45,507 bases of DNA from Acidimicrobiales bacterium (GTDB lineage: Bacteria; Actinomycetota; Acidimicrobiia; Acidimicrobiales; SZUA-35). The notes under the pieces were generated by a model. It ran no database searches. It was not told where the DNA came from and worked only from the letters and a program-made list of their open reading frames with translations. The position numbers and the translations under genes are program-made. This document shows, piece by piece, positions 8,275 through 16,434 of this stretch (position 1 is its first letter; every line of letters starts with the position of its first letter). Location of the stretch: positions 1 to 45,507 of the forward strand of contig JAHDBV010000030.1 of assembly GCA_020630195.1 (NCBI GenBank). The letters run 5' to 3'.

Positions 8275-8628
8275 ATGCCGGCACGTCCCCGTCAGACCCG
8301 TCGCTTCGGCGGGTCCGCTTCCCACCAGCGCCTGATGATGGCGAACCTCGTCGCATCGCTCGTCGCCGCCGAAGGCATCGTGACGACCGAGGCCAAGGCC
8401 CGGGCCGTCCGCCCGATCGCCGAGAAGATGATCACCAAGGCCAAGAAGGGCGACCTGCACAACTTCCGTCAGGTCCAGGCCTTCCTCGGTGATGTCGAGA
8501 TGACGACCAAGCTGTTCGAGGAGGTCGGGCCCCGCTACGCCGAGCGCAACGGTGGCTACACCCGCATCCTCAAGCTCGGTCCTCGCAAGGGCGACAACGC
8601 CCCGATGGCGAAGATCGAACTCGTCTGA
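8275..8628 (+). CDS. rplQ: 50S ribosomal protein L17 (bL17)
   Basis: L17 binds 23S rRNA near the exit tunnel. The 117-residue product has the QTRRFGGSASHQRLMMANLV opening, the EAKARAVRPIAEKMITKAKKG helix and the GPRYAERNGGYTRILKLGPRKGDNAPMA core. It follows rpoA after nine bases and precedes truA by three bases, the standard order. Confidence 0.99.
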   Translation: MPARPRQTRRFGGSASHQRLMMANLVASLVAAEGIVTTEAKARAVRPIAEKMITKAKKGDLHNFRQVQAFLGDVEMTTKLFEEVGPRYAERNGGYTRILKLGPRKGDNAPMAKIELV

Positions 8629-8631
8629 CCC

Positions 8632-9525
8632 ATGAGCTCGGAGTCTCCGAGCTTGTTCGACAACCCGTCGGCGGCGACGCCGTCGGGGGACAGGGCAGGA
8701 ACCGAGAGTCCGCACCGATCAACCGGGCCGCGAGGCCCGGTTGTTCGCGTTCGGCTGGACATCGCCTACGACGGTGCGCCGTTCCGCGGTCTCGCCCCGA
8801 ATCCGGGTGTCCGCACGGTCGTCGGAGACCTCGTGGACGTGCTGGAGCCCGTGCTCGGCCACGCCCCGGAGATCACGATGTCGGGTCGGACCGACGCCGG
8901 TGTCCACGCCCGGCGTCAGACCCTCACCTTCGACACGTCCGACACGGTCGACGTCGAGCGGGTGCAGCGGGTCGTCAACCGGCGGCTCGGTTCCGACGTC
9001 GCCGCGCTCGAGGTCCGGGTCGTCGACGACACCTTCGACGCCCGGCACTCCGCCATCGGGCGGCGCTATCGCTACCGGGTGCTGAGCGGCCCGACACCGG
9101 ATCCGCTCCTCGCTGGTCGTGTGTGGTGGGTGCCCGAGGCGTTGGCCGTCCCCGTGATGCAGGCCGCGGCCGACGGCTTCGTCGGTGAGCACGATTTCTC
9201 CTCGTTCTGTCGGCGCCCCAAGACGGCGGACGGGACCGAGGTGTCGTTGGTGCGCCGGGTTCGCGAAGCGACGTGGCGTGTCGTCGACCACCCCCTCGAG
9301 GTCGCCGACACCCGGTTGCTGGAGTTCGAGATCGAGGGTCCGGCGTTCTGCCACCAGATGGTCCGATCGATCACCGCGTTCTGCGTGGCGGTGGGGCGGG
9401 GCAAACGGTCGCCGGCCGAGGTCCGGGCGGTCCTTGCGGCCCGGGACCGCAACGCGTCGGTCTCGCCCGCGCCGCCGGATGGCCTCACGTTGTGGGATGT
9501 CACCTACCCCGAGGGGGCCGGCTGA
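8632..9525 (+). CDS. truA: tRNA pseudouridine(38-40) synthase TruA
   Basis: TruA converts uridines 38-40 of many tRNAs to pseudouridine. The 297-residue protein has a 40-residue N-terminal extension (serine/proline-rich, no known domain), then LDIAYDGAPFRGLAPNP, the catalytic aspartate in MSGRTDAGVHARRQ, RYRYRVLSG, the EHDFSSFCRR motif and the FCHQMVRSI segment. In the usual YDGTxFxGWQ motif, GWQ is replaced by GLA. No start codon lies between the extension and the catalytic domain, so ATG 8632, three bases after rplQ, is kept. A perfect nine-base hairpin (8721-8742) lies within the extension. Confidence 0.96.
   Translation: MSSESPSLFDNPSAATPSGDRAGTESPHRSTGPRGPVVRVRLDIAYDGAPFRGLAPNPGVRTVVGDLVDVLEPVLGHAPEITMSGRTDAGVHARRQTLTFDTSDTVDVERVQRVVNRRLGSDVAALEVRVVDDTFDARHSAIGRRYRYRVLSGPTPDPLLAGRVWWVPEALAVPVMQAAADGFVGEHDFSSFCRRPKTADGTEVSLVRRVREATWRVVDHPLEVADTRLLEFEIEGPAFCHQMVRSITAFCVAVGRGKRSPAEVRAVLAARDRNASVSPAPPDGLTLWDVTYPEGAG
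8721..8742 (+). other. Nine-base hairpin inside the 5' end of truA
   Basis: AACCGGGCC (8721-8729) and GGCCCGGTT (8734-8742) pair perfectly around GCGA. It resembles an intrinsic terminator stem and lies 90 bases into truA, so it could attenuate between the ribosomal genes and truA. The tail GTTGTTCGCGTT is only weakly T-rich. Confidence 0.45.
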
Positions 9526-9604
9526 GAGGTCCGGCGGAGGGTGCGGAGCCCCCGGGCATCGGCCCGACCGACACCGGCGTGTGCCACGATGCTCGGTCGG
9601 CCGG

Positions 9605-9633
9605 TTGGGGGAGCCGACCGGCGCCCGTATCCT
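9605..9633 (+). promoter_or_regulatory. Promoter of the rplM-rpsI(-glmM) unit
   Basis: TTGGGG (9605-9610), a 17-base spacer and TATCCT (9628-9633) repeat the design of the infA promoter. Transcription would start near 9640, leaving a leader of about 70 bases before rplM. Confidence 0.7.
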
Positions 9634-9639
9634 CGAACG

Positions 9640-9712
9640 TCGGCTCGGCGTCCCGAGCCCATCCGGGTGCGCGCAGCGCCGCCCGGAACCGTCTCCGAAC
9701 GAGTAGGTCACT
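9640..9712 (+). ncRNA. Structured 5' leader of rplM
   Basis: The predicted leader contains GGCTCGG/CCGAGCC (9642-9648 and 9653-9659, four-base loop) and then CCGGG/CCCGG pairing before the GTAGG ribosome-binding site. L13 operons are autoregulated through their leaders in other bacteria; that this hairpin does so is inference. Confidence 0.4.
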
Positions 9713-10159
9713 GTGACGACGTTCTCTCCCACTCCCAACGACATCGACCGTCAGTGGTACGTCGTCGATGCCGAAGGCCTCACGCTCGGCCGCATGGCCA
9801 CCGAGATCGCCCGGATCCTGCGTGGCAAGCACAAGCCGACGTTCGCCCCCCACATGGACATGGGCGATCACGTCATCGTCGTGAACGCCTCCAAGATCGT
9901 GCTCACCTCGAACAAGGCCGATCAGAAGATGGTCTACTCCCACTCGGGCTACCCGGGTGGTCTCACCGAGCGCACCTATGCCGAGTCGATGGAGCGCAAG
10001 CCCGCCGACACGGTCCGCAACTCGATCACCGGCATGCTCCCGAAGAACCGGCTTGGTCGCCAGATGGCCACCAAGCTGAAGGTCTACGCCGGCCCGACCC
10101 ACCCGCACGCCGCTCAGTCGCCCGAGGTCCTCGTGATCCCCGGCGCCCGTCGTAGCTGA
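9713..10159 (+). CDS. rplM: 50S ribosomal protein L13 (uL13)
   Basis: L13 is an early-assembly protein of the 50S subunit. The 148-residue product has [60 protein letters not shown] and the [12 protein letters not shown] motif, covering the whole family length. The start is GTG 9713 with AGG six bases upstream. It forms a pair with rpsI 15 bases downstream. Confidence 0.98.
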   Translation: MTTFSPTPNDIDRQWYVVDAEGLTLGRMATEIARILRGKHKPTFAPHMDMGDHVIVVNASKIVLTSNKADQKMVYSHSGYPGGLTERTYAESMERKPADTVRNSITGMLPKNRLGRQMATKLKVYAGPTHPHAAQSPEVLVIPGARRS

Positions 10160-10174
10160 ACCTGAGGATCCATC

Positions 10175-10561
10175 ATGGCCACCATCCAGACCACCGGTCG
10201 TCGTAAGCGGGCCGTCGCCCGTGTTCGTATGCAGCCGGGCACCGGACAGATCACCGCCAACGGACGTACCTTCGAGGACTACTTCCCCTCGGCCGTGCAC
10301 CGCATGCTGATCACCGAGCCGCTCCGAGTCACCGAGCAGGAGGAGACGTTCGACATCGCCGTCACGCTGCACGGTGGTGGCAAGTCCGGTCAGGCCGGCG
10401 CCTTCCGCCTCGGGATCTCCCGGGCCCTCATCGAGAACGACCCCGAGTCGCGTGGTGCGGTCAAGGCCGAGGGCCTGCTCACCCGTGATCCTCGGAAGAA
10501 GGAATCGAAGAAGTACGGCCTCAAGAAGGCCCGTAAGGCTCCGCAGTACTCCAAGCGCTGA
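10175..10561 (+). CDS. rpsI: 30S ribosomal protein S9 (uS9)
   Basis: S9 reaches into the P site with its C-terminal tail. The 128-residue protein shows [54 protein letters not shown] and ends with the diagnostic APQYSKR tail. A GAGGATC site precedes ATG 10175. glmM follows after 22 bases and may be cotranscribed. Confidence 0.99.
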   Translation: MATIQTTGRRKRAVARVRMQPGTGQITANGRTFEDYFPSAVHRMLITEPLRVTEQEETFDIAVTLHGGGKSGQAGAFRLGISRALIENDPESRGAVKAEGLLTRDPRKKESKKYGLKKARKAPQYSKR

Positions 10562-10583
10562 TTCCGGCGCCGACAGGAGTCCC

Positions 10584-11909
10584 ATGGCACCCCGATTCGG
10601 TACCGACGGGATCCGCGGGCTCGCGAACTCCGAACTCACCGCAGCACTGGCCCTCGATCTGGGTCGTGCTGCGGTGGCCGTTTTGGGGGTCGACACGATC
10701 GTGATCGGCCGCGACACCCGGCGCTCCGGCCCCATGCTCGAAGCCGCCCTCGCCGCCGGTGCGGCCGCGGCGGGTGCACGGGTCGAGCTGCTCGGCGTGT
10801 TGCCCACGCCGGCCGTGGCCGCCGTCGCGGCCTCCCGCGGGGTGGCGGGCGCCATGATCTCGGCGTCGCACAACCCCTTCGCCGACAACGGCATCAAGAT
10901 CTTCGCACCCGGCGGCCGCAAGCTCACCGACGCCCAACAAGCCGCTATCGAGGCCCGCCTCGACGGCGACGGCGCCGACGACACGGTGCCCACCGGCGCC
11001 GAGGTGGGCGACATCGTCGTCACCTCCGATCCCGGTGCCTGGCTCGACGTCCTGCGCTCGGCCGCCGCACCGGATGCCCTGTCGGGCATGACCGTCGTGC
11101 TCGACGCCGCCCACGGCGCCGGCAGCGGGCTGTCCGGATCGGTGCTCGCCGACTACGGCGCCGAGGTCCACGTGATCGGCGTCAACCCGGACGGCATCAA
11201 CATCAACGACGGCTACGGCTCGACCCATCCCGAGCGCCTCCGGGCCGCCGTGGTGGAACACGGCGCCGACCTGGGCGTCGCCCTCGACGGTGACGCCGAC
11301 CGGCTCATCGCCGTCGACGCCGAGGGGTCGGTGGTCGACGGGGACCGGGTGATCGCCCTGCTCGCGCTGGACCGGCGTGCACGAGGTGCCCTCGCCCACG
11401 ACACCGTCGTGGTCACCGTCATGACCAACCTCGGTTTCCACCGGGCCATGGACGCCGCCGGGATCGAGGTCGTCACCACCCCGGTCGGGGATCGCAGCGT
11501 GCTCGAGGCCATGGAAGCCGGCGGGTTCGTCCTCGGCGGTGAACAGTCGGGCCACGTCATCTCCGCCGACCTCGCCAACACCGGCGACGGCCTGCTCACC
11601 GCCATCCAACTCATGGACCTCGTCAACCGGTCCGGTCGCCCCCTGGCCGACCTCGCCGGTGAGGTCATGACCCGGGTGCCCCAGGTGCTGCGGAACGTCC
11701 GCATCTCCGAGACCGCCGTCGACCCGGTGGGGGCGCTCACCCCCGAGATCGAGGCGGCCGAAGCCGAGCTCGGGTCGGATGGCCGGGTTCTCGTGCGACC
11801 ATCGGGGACGGAGCCGTTGCTCCGGATCATGGTGGAGGCGGTCGGCGACGGCACGGCCGACGAGATCTGTGACCGGTTGGTCGCGATCGCAACCGAACGG
11901 TTCGCCTGA
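10584..11909 (+). CDS. glmM: Phosphoglucosamine mutase
   Basis: GlmM converts glucosamine-6-phosphate to glucosamine-1-phosphate for UDP-GlcNAc and peptidoglycan synthesis. The 441-residue protein has the family's four domains: FGTDGIRG at the start, the phosphoserine loop ISASHNPFADNGIK (Ser95 is the expected phosphorylated residue), the metal-binding DGDADR near residue 235, the sugar-recognition GGEQSGH, and the phosphate-binding VRPSGTEPLLRIM. The frame is open much further upstream inside rpsI, but ATG 10584 directly precedes the conserved start and has a GGAGT ribosome-binding site. The next gene makes its substrate. Confidence 0.98.
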   Translation: MAPRFGTDGIRGLANSELTAALALDLGRAAVAVLGVDTIVIGRDTRRSGPMLEAALAAGAAAAGARVELLGVLPTPAVAAVAASRGVAGAMISASHNPFADNGIKIFAPGGRKLTDAQQAAIEARLDGDGADDTVPTGAEVGDIVVTSDPGAWLDVLRSAAAPDALSGMTVVLDAAHGAGSGLSGSVLADYGAEVHVIGVNPDGININDGYGSTHPERLRAAVVEHGADLGVALDGDADRLIAVDAEGSVVDGDRVIALLALDRRARGALAHDTVVVTVMTNLGFHRAMDAAGIEVVTTPVGDRSVLEAMEAGGFVLGGEQSGHVISADLANTGDGLLTAIQLMDLVNRSGRPLADLAGEVMTRVPQVLRNVRISETAVDPVGALTPEIEAAEAELGSDGRVLVRPSGTEPLLRIMVEAVGDGTADEICDRLVAIATERFA

Positions 11910-11968
11910 GCGTCTCCAATCCAGGACTCCGAACCCCCGCTTCAGAAGACCCCGAGAACGACCGACAG

Positions 11969-11985
11969 GACACGGGAACCGTGTC
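11969..11985 (+). promoter_or_regulatory. Hairpin abutting the glmS ribosome-binding site
   Basis: GACACGG and CCGTGTC pair perfectly around GAA. The stem ends immediately before the AAGGAG ribosome-binding site (11986-11991) and 17 bases before the glmS ATG, a position where it could modulate initiation. No glmS ribozyme-like sequence was recognised. Confidence 0.5.
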
Positions 11986-12002
11986 AAGGAGAGTCACCAC
12001 TC

Positions 12003-15000
12003 ATGTGCGGCATCATCGCCATCGTCCGTCGTCGAACGGATCAGGCCCTTCCCGACGCGAACGACGTCACCGACCGCCTCGCCGAGGCCAGCCGGATCCC
12101 ACTCGATCCCCACGATCCGGCCCTGCCGGCGGCCCTCGAGCAGTTCGCCGACGCCGTCGCTGGTGTCGATGCCGATCTGCGGGGTGAGGCCGGTGTGGCC
12201 GCCATGCTCGACGGCGGCCTCGTCGACCGGATCCGTGAGCAGGCCACCGAGATCGACGCCGAGCTCTCCGCACTCGAAGCGGCCCTCGACGCCGCCGCCG
12301 AGCGCACCGACACCGAAGCCGTCAACGCCCGACTCATCGACGCGAAGGACGCCGTGTGGAGTCTGCTCCGCGACCGGGTCCGCACCGCCGACGAGGTCGC
12401 CGCGATGCTGCGACCCGGCGCCGGACGTGCCGCCGTCGCCTCGATGCTGAGCGCCCAGCAGGCCCTCTCGGCCATCGATCGTCTCGAGGTGCGCGGCCGC
12501 GACTCGGCCGGTGTGCAGCTCCTCGTCCGCAACCACGGCCTCGACCTCACCGGTGGCGACATCGCAGCCGAGCTCGAGCGCCGCGGCGACCCCCTCTTCA
12601 CCGACCGTTCGGTCTCGGTCGTCGACGGCATGCTCGCCTTCGTCTACAAGGCCGCCGCCGAGATCGGTGAGCTCGGTGACAACACCGCCGCCATGCGGGC
12701 CGGCATCGTCGAGGACGATCTGCTCGCCGCCGCGCTGGCTGCCGACACCGCCGAGACGATCGTGCTCGGCCACACCCGCTGGGCATCGGTCGGCATCATC
12801 TCCGAGCCCAATGCCCACCCCGTCAACTCCGACGAGACCGACACCGCCGATCGGCCCTACGCCGCCGCCGTGCTGAACGGCGACGTCGACAACTTCGGTG
12901 ACCTCATCGCCTCCGACGGCCTCTGCCTGTCGTCCGAGATCACGACCGACGCGAAGGTCATCCCGACGATGGTCTCCCGGGCACTCGCCGACGGCCACGA
13001 CCTCGACGAGGCCGTGCGTCGCACGGTGGCCCAGTTCGAGGGATCGGTCGCCATCGGCATCTCGACCGACGCCGCCCCCGACGACCTCCACGTCGCCCTC
13101 CGTGGCTCCGGCCAGGGCGTGTTCATCGGCCTCGCCGACGACGCGTTCGTCGTGGCCTCCGAGCCCTACGGCGTGGTCGAGGACGCCACCGCCTACCTGC
13201 GGATGGACGGCGAGACCCCGTCGGACCCCGACAACCCGACGACGTCCCAGGGCCAGATCATCCGGCTCCGTGGCGCCGGTGCCGGCACCCGCGCCGGTGT
13301 CGAGCGGCTCTCCTACGACGGGTCGGCCCTCCCGGTCGCCGAGGAGGAATGGCTGACCCCCGAGGTCACCACTCGCGACATCGACCGGGGCGACGCACCG
13401 CACTACCTCTTCAAGGAGATCAACGAGTCGCCGAACTCGTTCCGCAAGACCCTCCGAGGCCGCCTGGTCGACGTCGACGGGCAGCTCGAGGTGCGCCTCC
13501 CGCCCGAGACCCTCTCACCCGAGGTCGTCGAGCGACTCACCTCCGGCGACATCCGCCGGGTCGAGGTGATCGGGCAGGGCACCGCCGCCATCGGCGGCCA
13601 GGCCGTGGCCGCCGCGTTCGAGTACGCCCTCCAGGGCACCGAGATCCCGGTGCGGGCAATCACCGCCACCGAACTCTCCGGGTTCAACATGCGGGCCGAC
13701 ATGTCGGACGCCCTCGTGATCGCGATCTCCCAGTCGGGCACGACCACCGACACCAACCGGACCGTCGACCTCGTCCGCTCCCGTGGGGCGCTCGTCGTCG
13801 CCATCGTGAACCGACGGGGCAGCGACCTCGTCGACAAGTCGGACGGGGTGCTCTACACCTCGGACGGCCGTGACGTCGAGATGTCGGTGGCCTCCACCAA
13901 GGCGTTCTACGCCCAGATCGCGGCCGGCTTCCTCCTCGCTCACGGTGCCGCCGACTTGCTCGGCGCCCCGCAGAACGACGACCGCCAGGCCGTGCTCGCC
14001 TCCCTGCGTTCCATGCCCGAGGCCATGACCACCACGATCGGGCTCCGGCCCCGGATCACCGTCGCCGCCCGCCACGCCCTCAAGCGTCGCTACTGGGCGA
14101 TGGTGGGCAACGGCGCCAACCTGATCGCGGCGCGCGAGATCCGGATCAAGCTCTCGGAGCTCTGTTACAAGTCGATCGCGTGCGACGTCACCGAGGACAA
14201 GAAGCACATCGATCTCTCCTCCGAGCCGCTGATCTTCATCGGTGCGGCCGGCCTCACCGGCTCGAACGCCGACGACGTCGCCAAGGAGGTCGCGATCTTC
14301 CGTGCCCACAAGGCCGCGCCCATCGTGGTGGCGACCGAAGGTGAGCACCGGTTCGACGCGGCCCTCGAGGTGATCGCCGTGCCCGAGGTGCATCACCGCC
14401 TCGCGTTCGTGCTCACCACGATGGTCGGTCACCTGTTCGGCTACGAAGCCGCCCTCGCGATCGATGCCTCGGCCCGCCCGCTGCGGGAGGCCCGGGCCGT
14501 CATCGAGAAGTACGTGACCCCCACGGGTGACTGGTTCGGTCGTTTCAACGCCGACGTGGCGCCCTATGCAGAGCGGTTCATGGAGACGCTCCGCACGAGC
14601 GACTACGACGGCCACCTCGAGGCCGGCACCGCCACCCGCCTCGCCGGTGTCATGCGCTACGCCGCCGGGATCATCCCGCTCGAGCACTACCAGGCCGAGT
14701 TCGGCAAGGTCGGCACCCCCGGCACCGTCGCCGAGGATCTCAACACCGCCCTCACCGCCGCCATCGAGGAGTTGACCCGTCCGGTCGACGCCATCAAGCA
14801 CCAGGCCAAGACGGTCACGGTCGGGATCTCCCGTTCGGACGAGAGCCTGCTCCAGGCCGAGCTCATCCAGGCCGTGCTCGACACCGGCTGCGGGCGTGAT
14901 CGCCTCTCATATCGCTCGCTGCGGACCCTCGCCGCGGTCGACCCGGCGATCGCCGAGGTGGTCGGCTACACCCGCTACGCCATCGACGGGAACCCCGAGG

Positions 15001-15404
15001 ACGGCGCCACGATCCAGGTGATCGACACCGGTGGTGTTGCCGCCCGGATCCCGAGCCGGACCGACAAGGACCCGTCGCTGCGCGGCACCAAGCACCGTGT
15101 CGCCGTCGAGCGGGAGCCGTTCGTCACGGTCGGCTCCGACGGCCGCACCGTGCTGATCGTGCCCGAGGTGAAGGGCGGCCAGACCACCGGTCTGACGCTG
15201 TGCCACCTGGTCGTCGAGCCGGAGCTCACCGCCTCCACGGCGCGGGCGGTGCTCCAGGGCTACCGCAACCGGTACCGCCAGCTCGTCGACGTCGTCACCG
15301 AGACCGAGCCCAGCTTCCGCGACGATCTCCTCGCCGACGTGCCGACGGTCGAGCTGCTCACCGCCCCCATCTCCGACGTCGCCAGCCGGTGGGCTCGGAG
15401 CTGA
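12003..15404 (+). CDS. glmS: Expanded GlmS-like glucosamine-6-phosphate synthase (1133 aa)
   Basis: GlmS makes glucosamine-6-phosphate from fructose-6-phosphate and glutamine. This one has 1133 residues against about 610 normally. Cys2 of MCGIIAIV is the glutaminase nucleophile, but a helical insertion of about 140 residues follows before LEVRGRDSAG (from about 158). HTRWAS (257-262), LNG (291-293) and Asp316 match the rest of the glutaminase site, though the usual His after WAT is Val263. EINESPNSFRKTL opens the isomerase half with ISQSGTT (from Ser576), VASTKAF (629-635), TEDKKH (Glu731) and QAKTVTV near 935. Some 190 further residues have no counterpart in E. coli GlmS. Position after glmM supports the function. 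Confidence 0.85.
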   Translation: MCGIIAIVRRRTDQALPDANDVTDRLAEASRIPLDPHDPALPAALEQFADAVAGVDADLRGEAGVAAMLDGGLVDRIREQATEIDAELSALEAALDAAAERTDTEAVNARLIDAKDAVWSLLRDRVRTADEVAAMLRPGAGRAAVASMLSAQQALSAIDRLEVRGRDSAGVQLLVRNHGLDLTGGDIAAELERRGDPLFTDRSVSVVDGMLAFVYKAAAEIGELGDNTAAMRAGIVEDDLLAAALAADTAETIVLGHTRWASVGIISEPNAHPVNSDETDTADRPYAAAVLNGDVDNFGDLIASDGLCLSSEITTDAKVIPTMVSRALADGHDLDEAVRRTVAQFEGSVAIGISTDAAPDDLHVALRGSGQGVFIGLADDAFVVASEPYGVVEDATAYLRMDGETPSDPDNPTTSQGQIIRLRGAGAGTRAGVERLSYDGSALPVAEEEWLTPEVTTRDIDRGDAPHYLFKEINESPNSFRKTLRGRLVDVDGQLEVRLPPETLSPEVVERLTSGDIRRVEVIGQGTAAIGGQAVAAAFEYALQGTEIPVRAITATELSGFNMRADMSDALVIAISQSGTTTDTNRTVDLVRSRGALVVAIVNRRGSDLVDKSDGVLYTSDGRDVEMSVASTKAFYAQIAAGFLLAHGAADLLGAPQNDDRQAVLASLRSMPEAMTTTIGLRPRITVAARHALKRRYWAMVGNGANLIAAREIRIKLSELCYKSIACDVTEDKKHIDLSSEPLIFIGAAGLTGSNADDVAKEVAIFRAHKAAPIVVATEGEHRFDAALEVIAVPEVHHRLAFVLTTMVGHLFGYEAALAIDASARPLREARAVIEKYVTPTGDWFGRFNADVAPYAERFMETLRTSDYDGHLEAGTATRLAGVMRYAAGIIPLEHYQAEFGKVGTPGTVAEDLNTALTAAIEELTRPVDAIKHQAKTVTVGISRSDESLLQAELIQAVLDTGCGRDRLSYRSLRTLAAVDPAIAEVVGYTRYAIDGNPEDGATIQVIDTGGVAARIPSRTDKDPSLRGTKHRVAVEREPFVTVGSDGRTVLIVPEVKGGQTTGLTLCHLVVEPELTASTARAVLQGYRNRYRQLVDVVTETEPSFRDDLLADVPTVELLTAPISDVASRWARS

Positions 15405-15418
15405 CCCCACGGGGCCCC

Positions 15419-15802
15419 GTGATCGGGCTCGGTGTCGACCTCGTCGACATCGACCGGATCCAGGGTGTCATCGAACGCCAGCCGCGCTTCGTCGAGCGGA
15501 CCTACACCGCCGACGAAGCCGCCTACTGCGCGGCCCGGAAGGTGCCGTGGGAGCGCTATGCCGCCCGCTTCGCCGCCAAGGAAGCGGTGATGAAGGCGAT
15601 GGGTGTCGGGCTCGGCGCGGTCGACCTCACCGAGATCGAAGTCGTCAAGGCCGACTCGGGCCGACCCTCGGTCCGGCTCAGCGGCCGCGCCGCCGAGCTC
15701 GCCGCGCAGCTCGGCATCGCCGGGTGGTTGCTGTCACTGAGCCATGCTCGCGAGGTCGCACAAGCCACCGCGATCGCCCTGGCCGCCGATCCGGCAGACT
15801 GA
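15419..15802 (+). CDS. acpS: Holo-[acyl-carrier-protein] synthase
   Basis: AcpS transfers the 4'-phosphopantetheine arm from CoA to acyl carrier protein. The 127-residue protein has the metal-binding motif GVDLVDIDRI (Asp7) and the second motif RFAAKEAVMKAMG, followed by SGRAAELA and LSLSHAREVAQA. Size is normal for the trimeric AcpS type. GTG 15419 lies 14 bases after the glmS stop, right before the conserved GLGVDL strand; the longer open frame upstream is antisense-like coding within glmS. Probably cotranscribed with glmS. Confidence 0.96.
   Translation: MIGLGVDLVDIDRIQGVIERQPRFVERTYTADEAAYCAARKVPWERYAARFAAKEAVMKAMGVGLGAVDLTEIEVVKADSGRPSVRLSGRAAELAAQLGIAGWLLSLSHAREVAQATAIALAADPAD
15795..15800 (+). 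promoter_or_regulatory. Possible leaderless -10 box inside the acpS end
   Basis: CAGACT ends six bases before GTG 15807 and its last base is the first base of the acpS TGA stop. The same CAGACTGAGC string precedes alr at 20476. Confidence 0.45.
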
Positions 15803-15806
15803 GCGG

Positions 15807-16379
15807 GTGACCCCGCTCCGCGAGACGCTCGCAGCGATCCGAGCCGCCCGGCCCGAGTGCGAGGCCCTGGCCGACAACAGCCCCGAGACCTGGCTGGCGC
15901 TGGCCGACACGGGCGAACTCGATCGCGTGACGCCGTTGCTGCTCGGCGCCCTGCTGGACGGGACGCTGCCCGATGAGGCGTCCTCCGGGTTGCTCGGTCG
16001 CTGGCATCCCGATGTGGCCGGACGGTCGGCCGAGCTCGTCGAATTCGCCGAGCGCTGGTGGGCCGAGGCGTTGTGGGGCCCGGAGGATCAACCGGCGCAC
16101 CCGGTGCTCGCCGAGATCGTGCACCTGGGTGAGCCGATGGCGCGGTGGTTGCAGCCCTGGCTCGACGATCTGGACGGTGAACCGGCCGTGCATCTCGCCA
16201 CGGCGGTCCTCGCCGACTGGGAGGCGCCCGGTTTCGCCGGTCTGCCCGATCTTCGCGAGCAGTGCCGCTCGTGGGCGGCGACGGAGCCCGTCGTCTTCGG
16301 CCTCACCCTCGTCGGTGGGGTGCACCTCGATGGTGGTGTGCTGGGCGACGTGCTCGACCGGCTGGTCTCGCTCGACTGA
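15807..16379 (+). CDS. Uncharacterized acidic protein
   Basis: A 190-residue protein of no family I recognise. It is acidic and rich in Trp, Leu and Asp/Glu, without a signal peptide or membrane segment. Conspicuous stretches are ALADNSPETWLALADTG, GRWHPDVAG, FAERWWAEALWGPED and LADWEAPGFAGLPDLREQC. It contains repeated short helices that look alpha-solenoid-like, but this is only an impression. GTG 15807 lies four bases after acpS; upstream codons run into acpS. A hairpin terminator follows its stop, so it appears to end the glmM-glmS-acpS run. Confidence 0.75.
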   Translation: MTPLRETLAAIRAARPECEALADNSPETWLALADTGELDRVTPLLLGALLDGTLPDEASSGLLGRWHPDVAGRSAELVEFAERWWAEALWGPEDQPAHPVLAEIVHLGEPMARWLQPWLDDLDGEPAVHLATAVLADWEAPGFAGLPDLREQCRSWAATEPVVFGLTLVGGVHLDGGVLGDVLDRLVSLD

Positions 16380-16388
16380 AGCCGTCGT

Positions 16389-16414
16389 GCCGGAAACGGA
16401 TTGACCGTTCCGGC
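16389..16414 (+). terminator. Hairpin after the glmS-acpS gene run
   Basis: GCCGGAAACGG (16389-16399) pairs with CCGTTCCGGC (16405-16414) around ATTGA with a single bulged A. It begins nine bases after the stop of the upstream gene. Confidence 0.6.
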
Positions 16415-16434
16415 CCGGTGATCGAGGGTGCGGG

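Noticed and set aside
11910..12002. glmS ribozyme upstream of glmS
   Set aside because: The leader is only about 90 bases, and no ribozyme core was recognised; only the simple hairpin next to the ribosome-binding site is visible.
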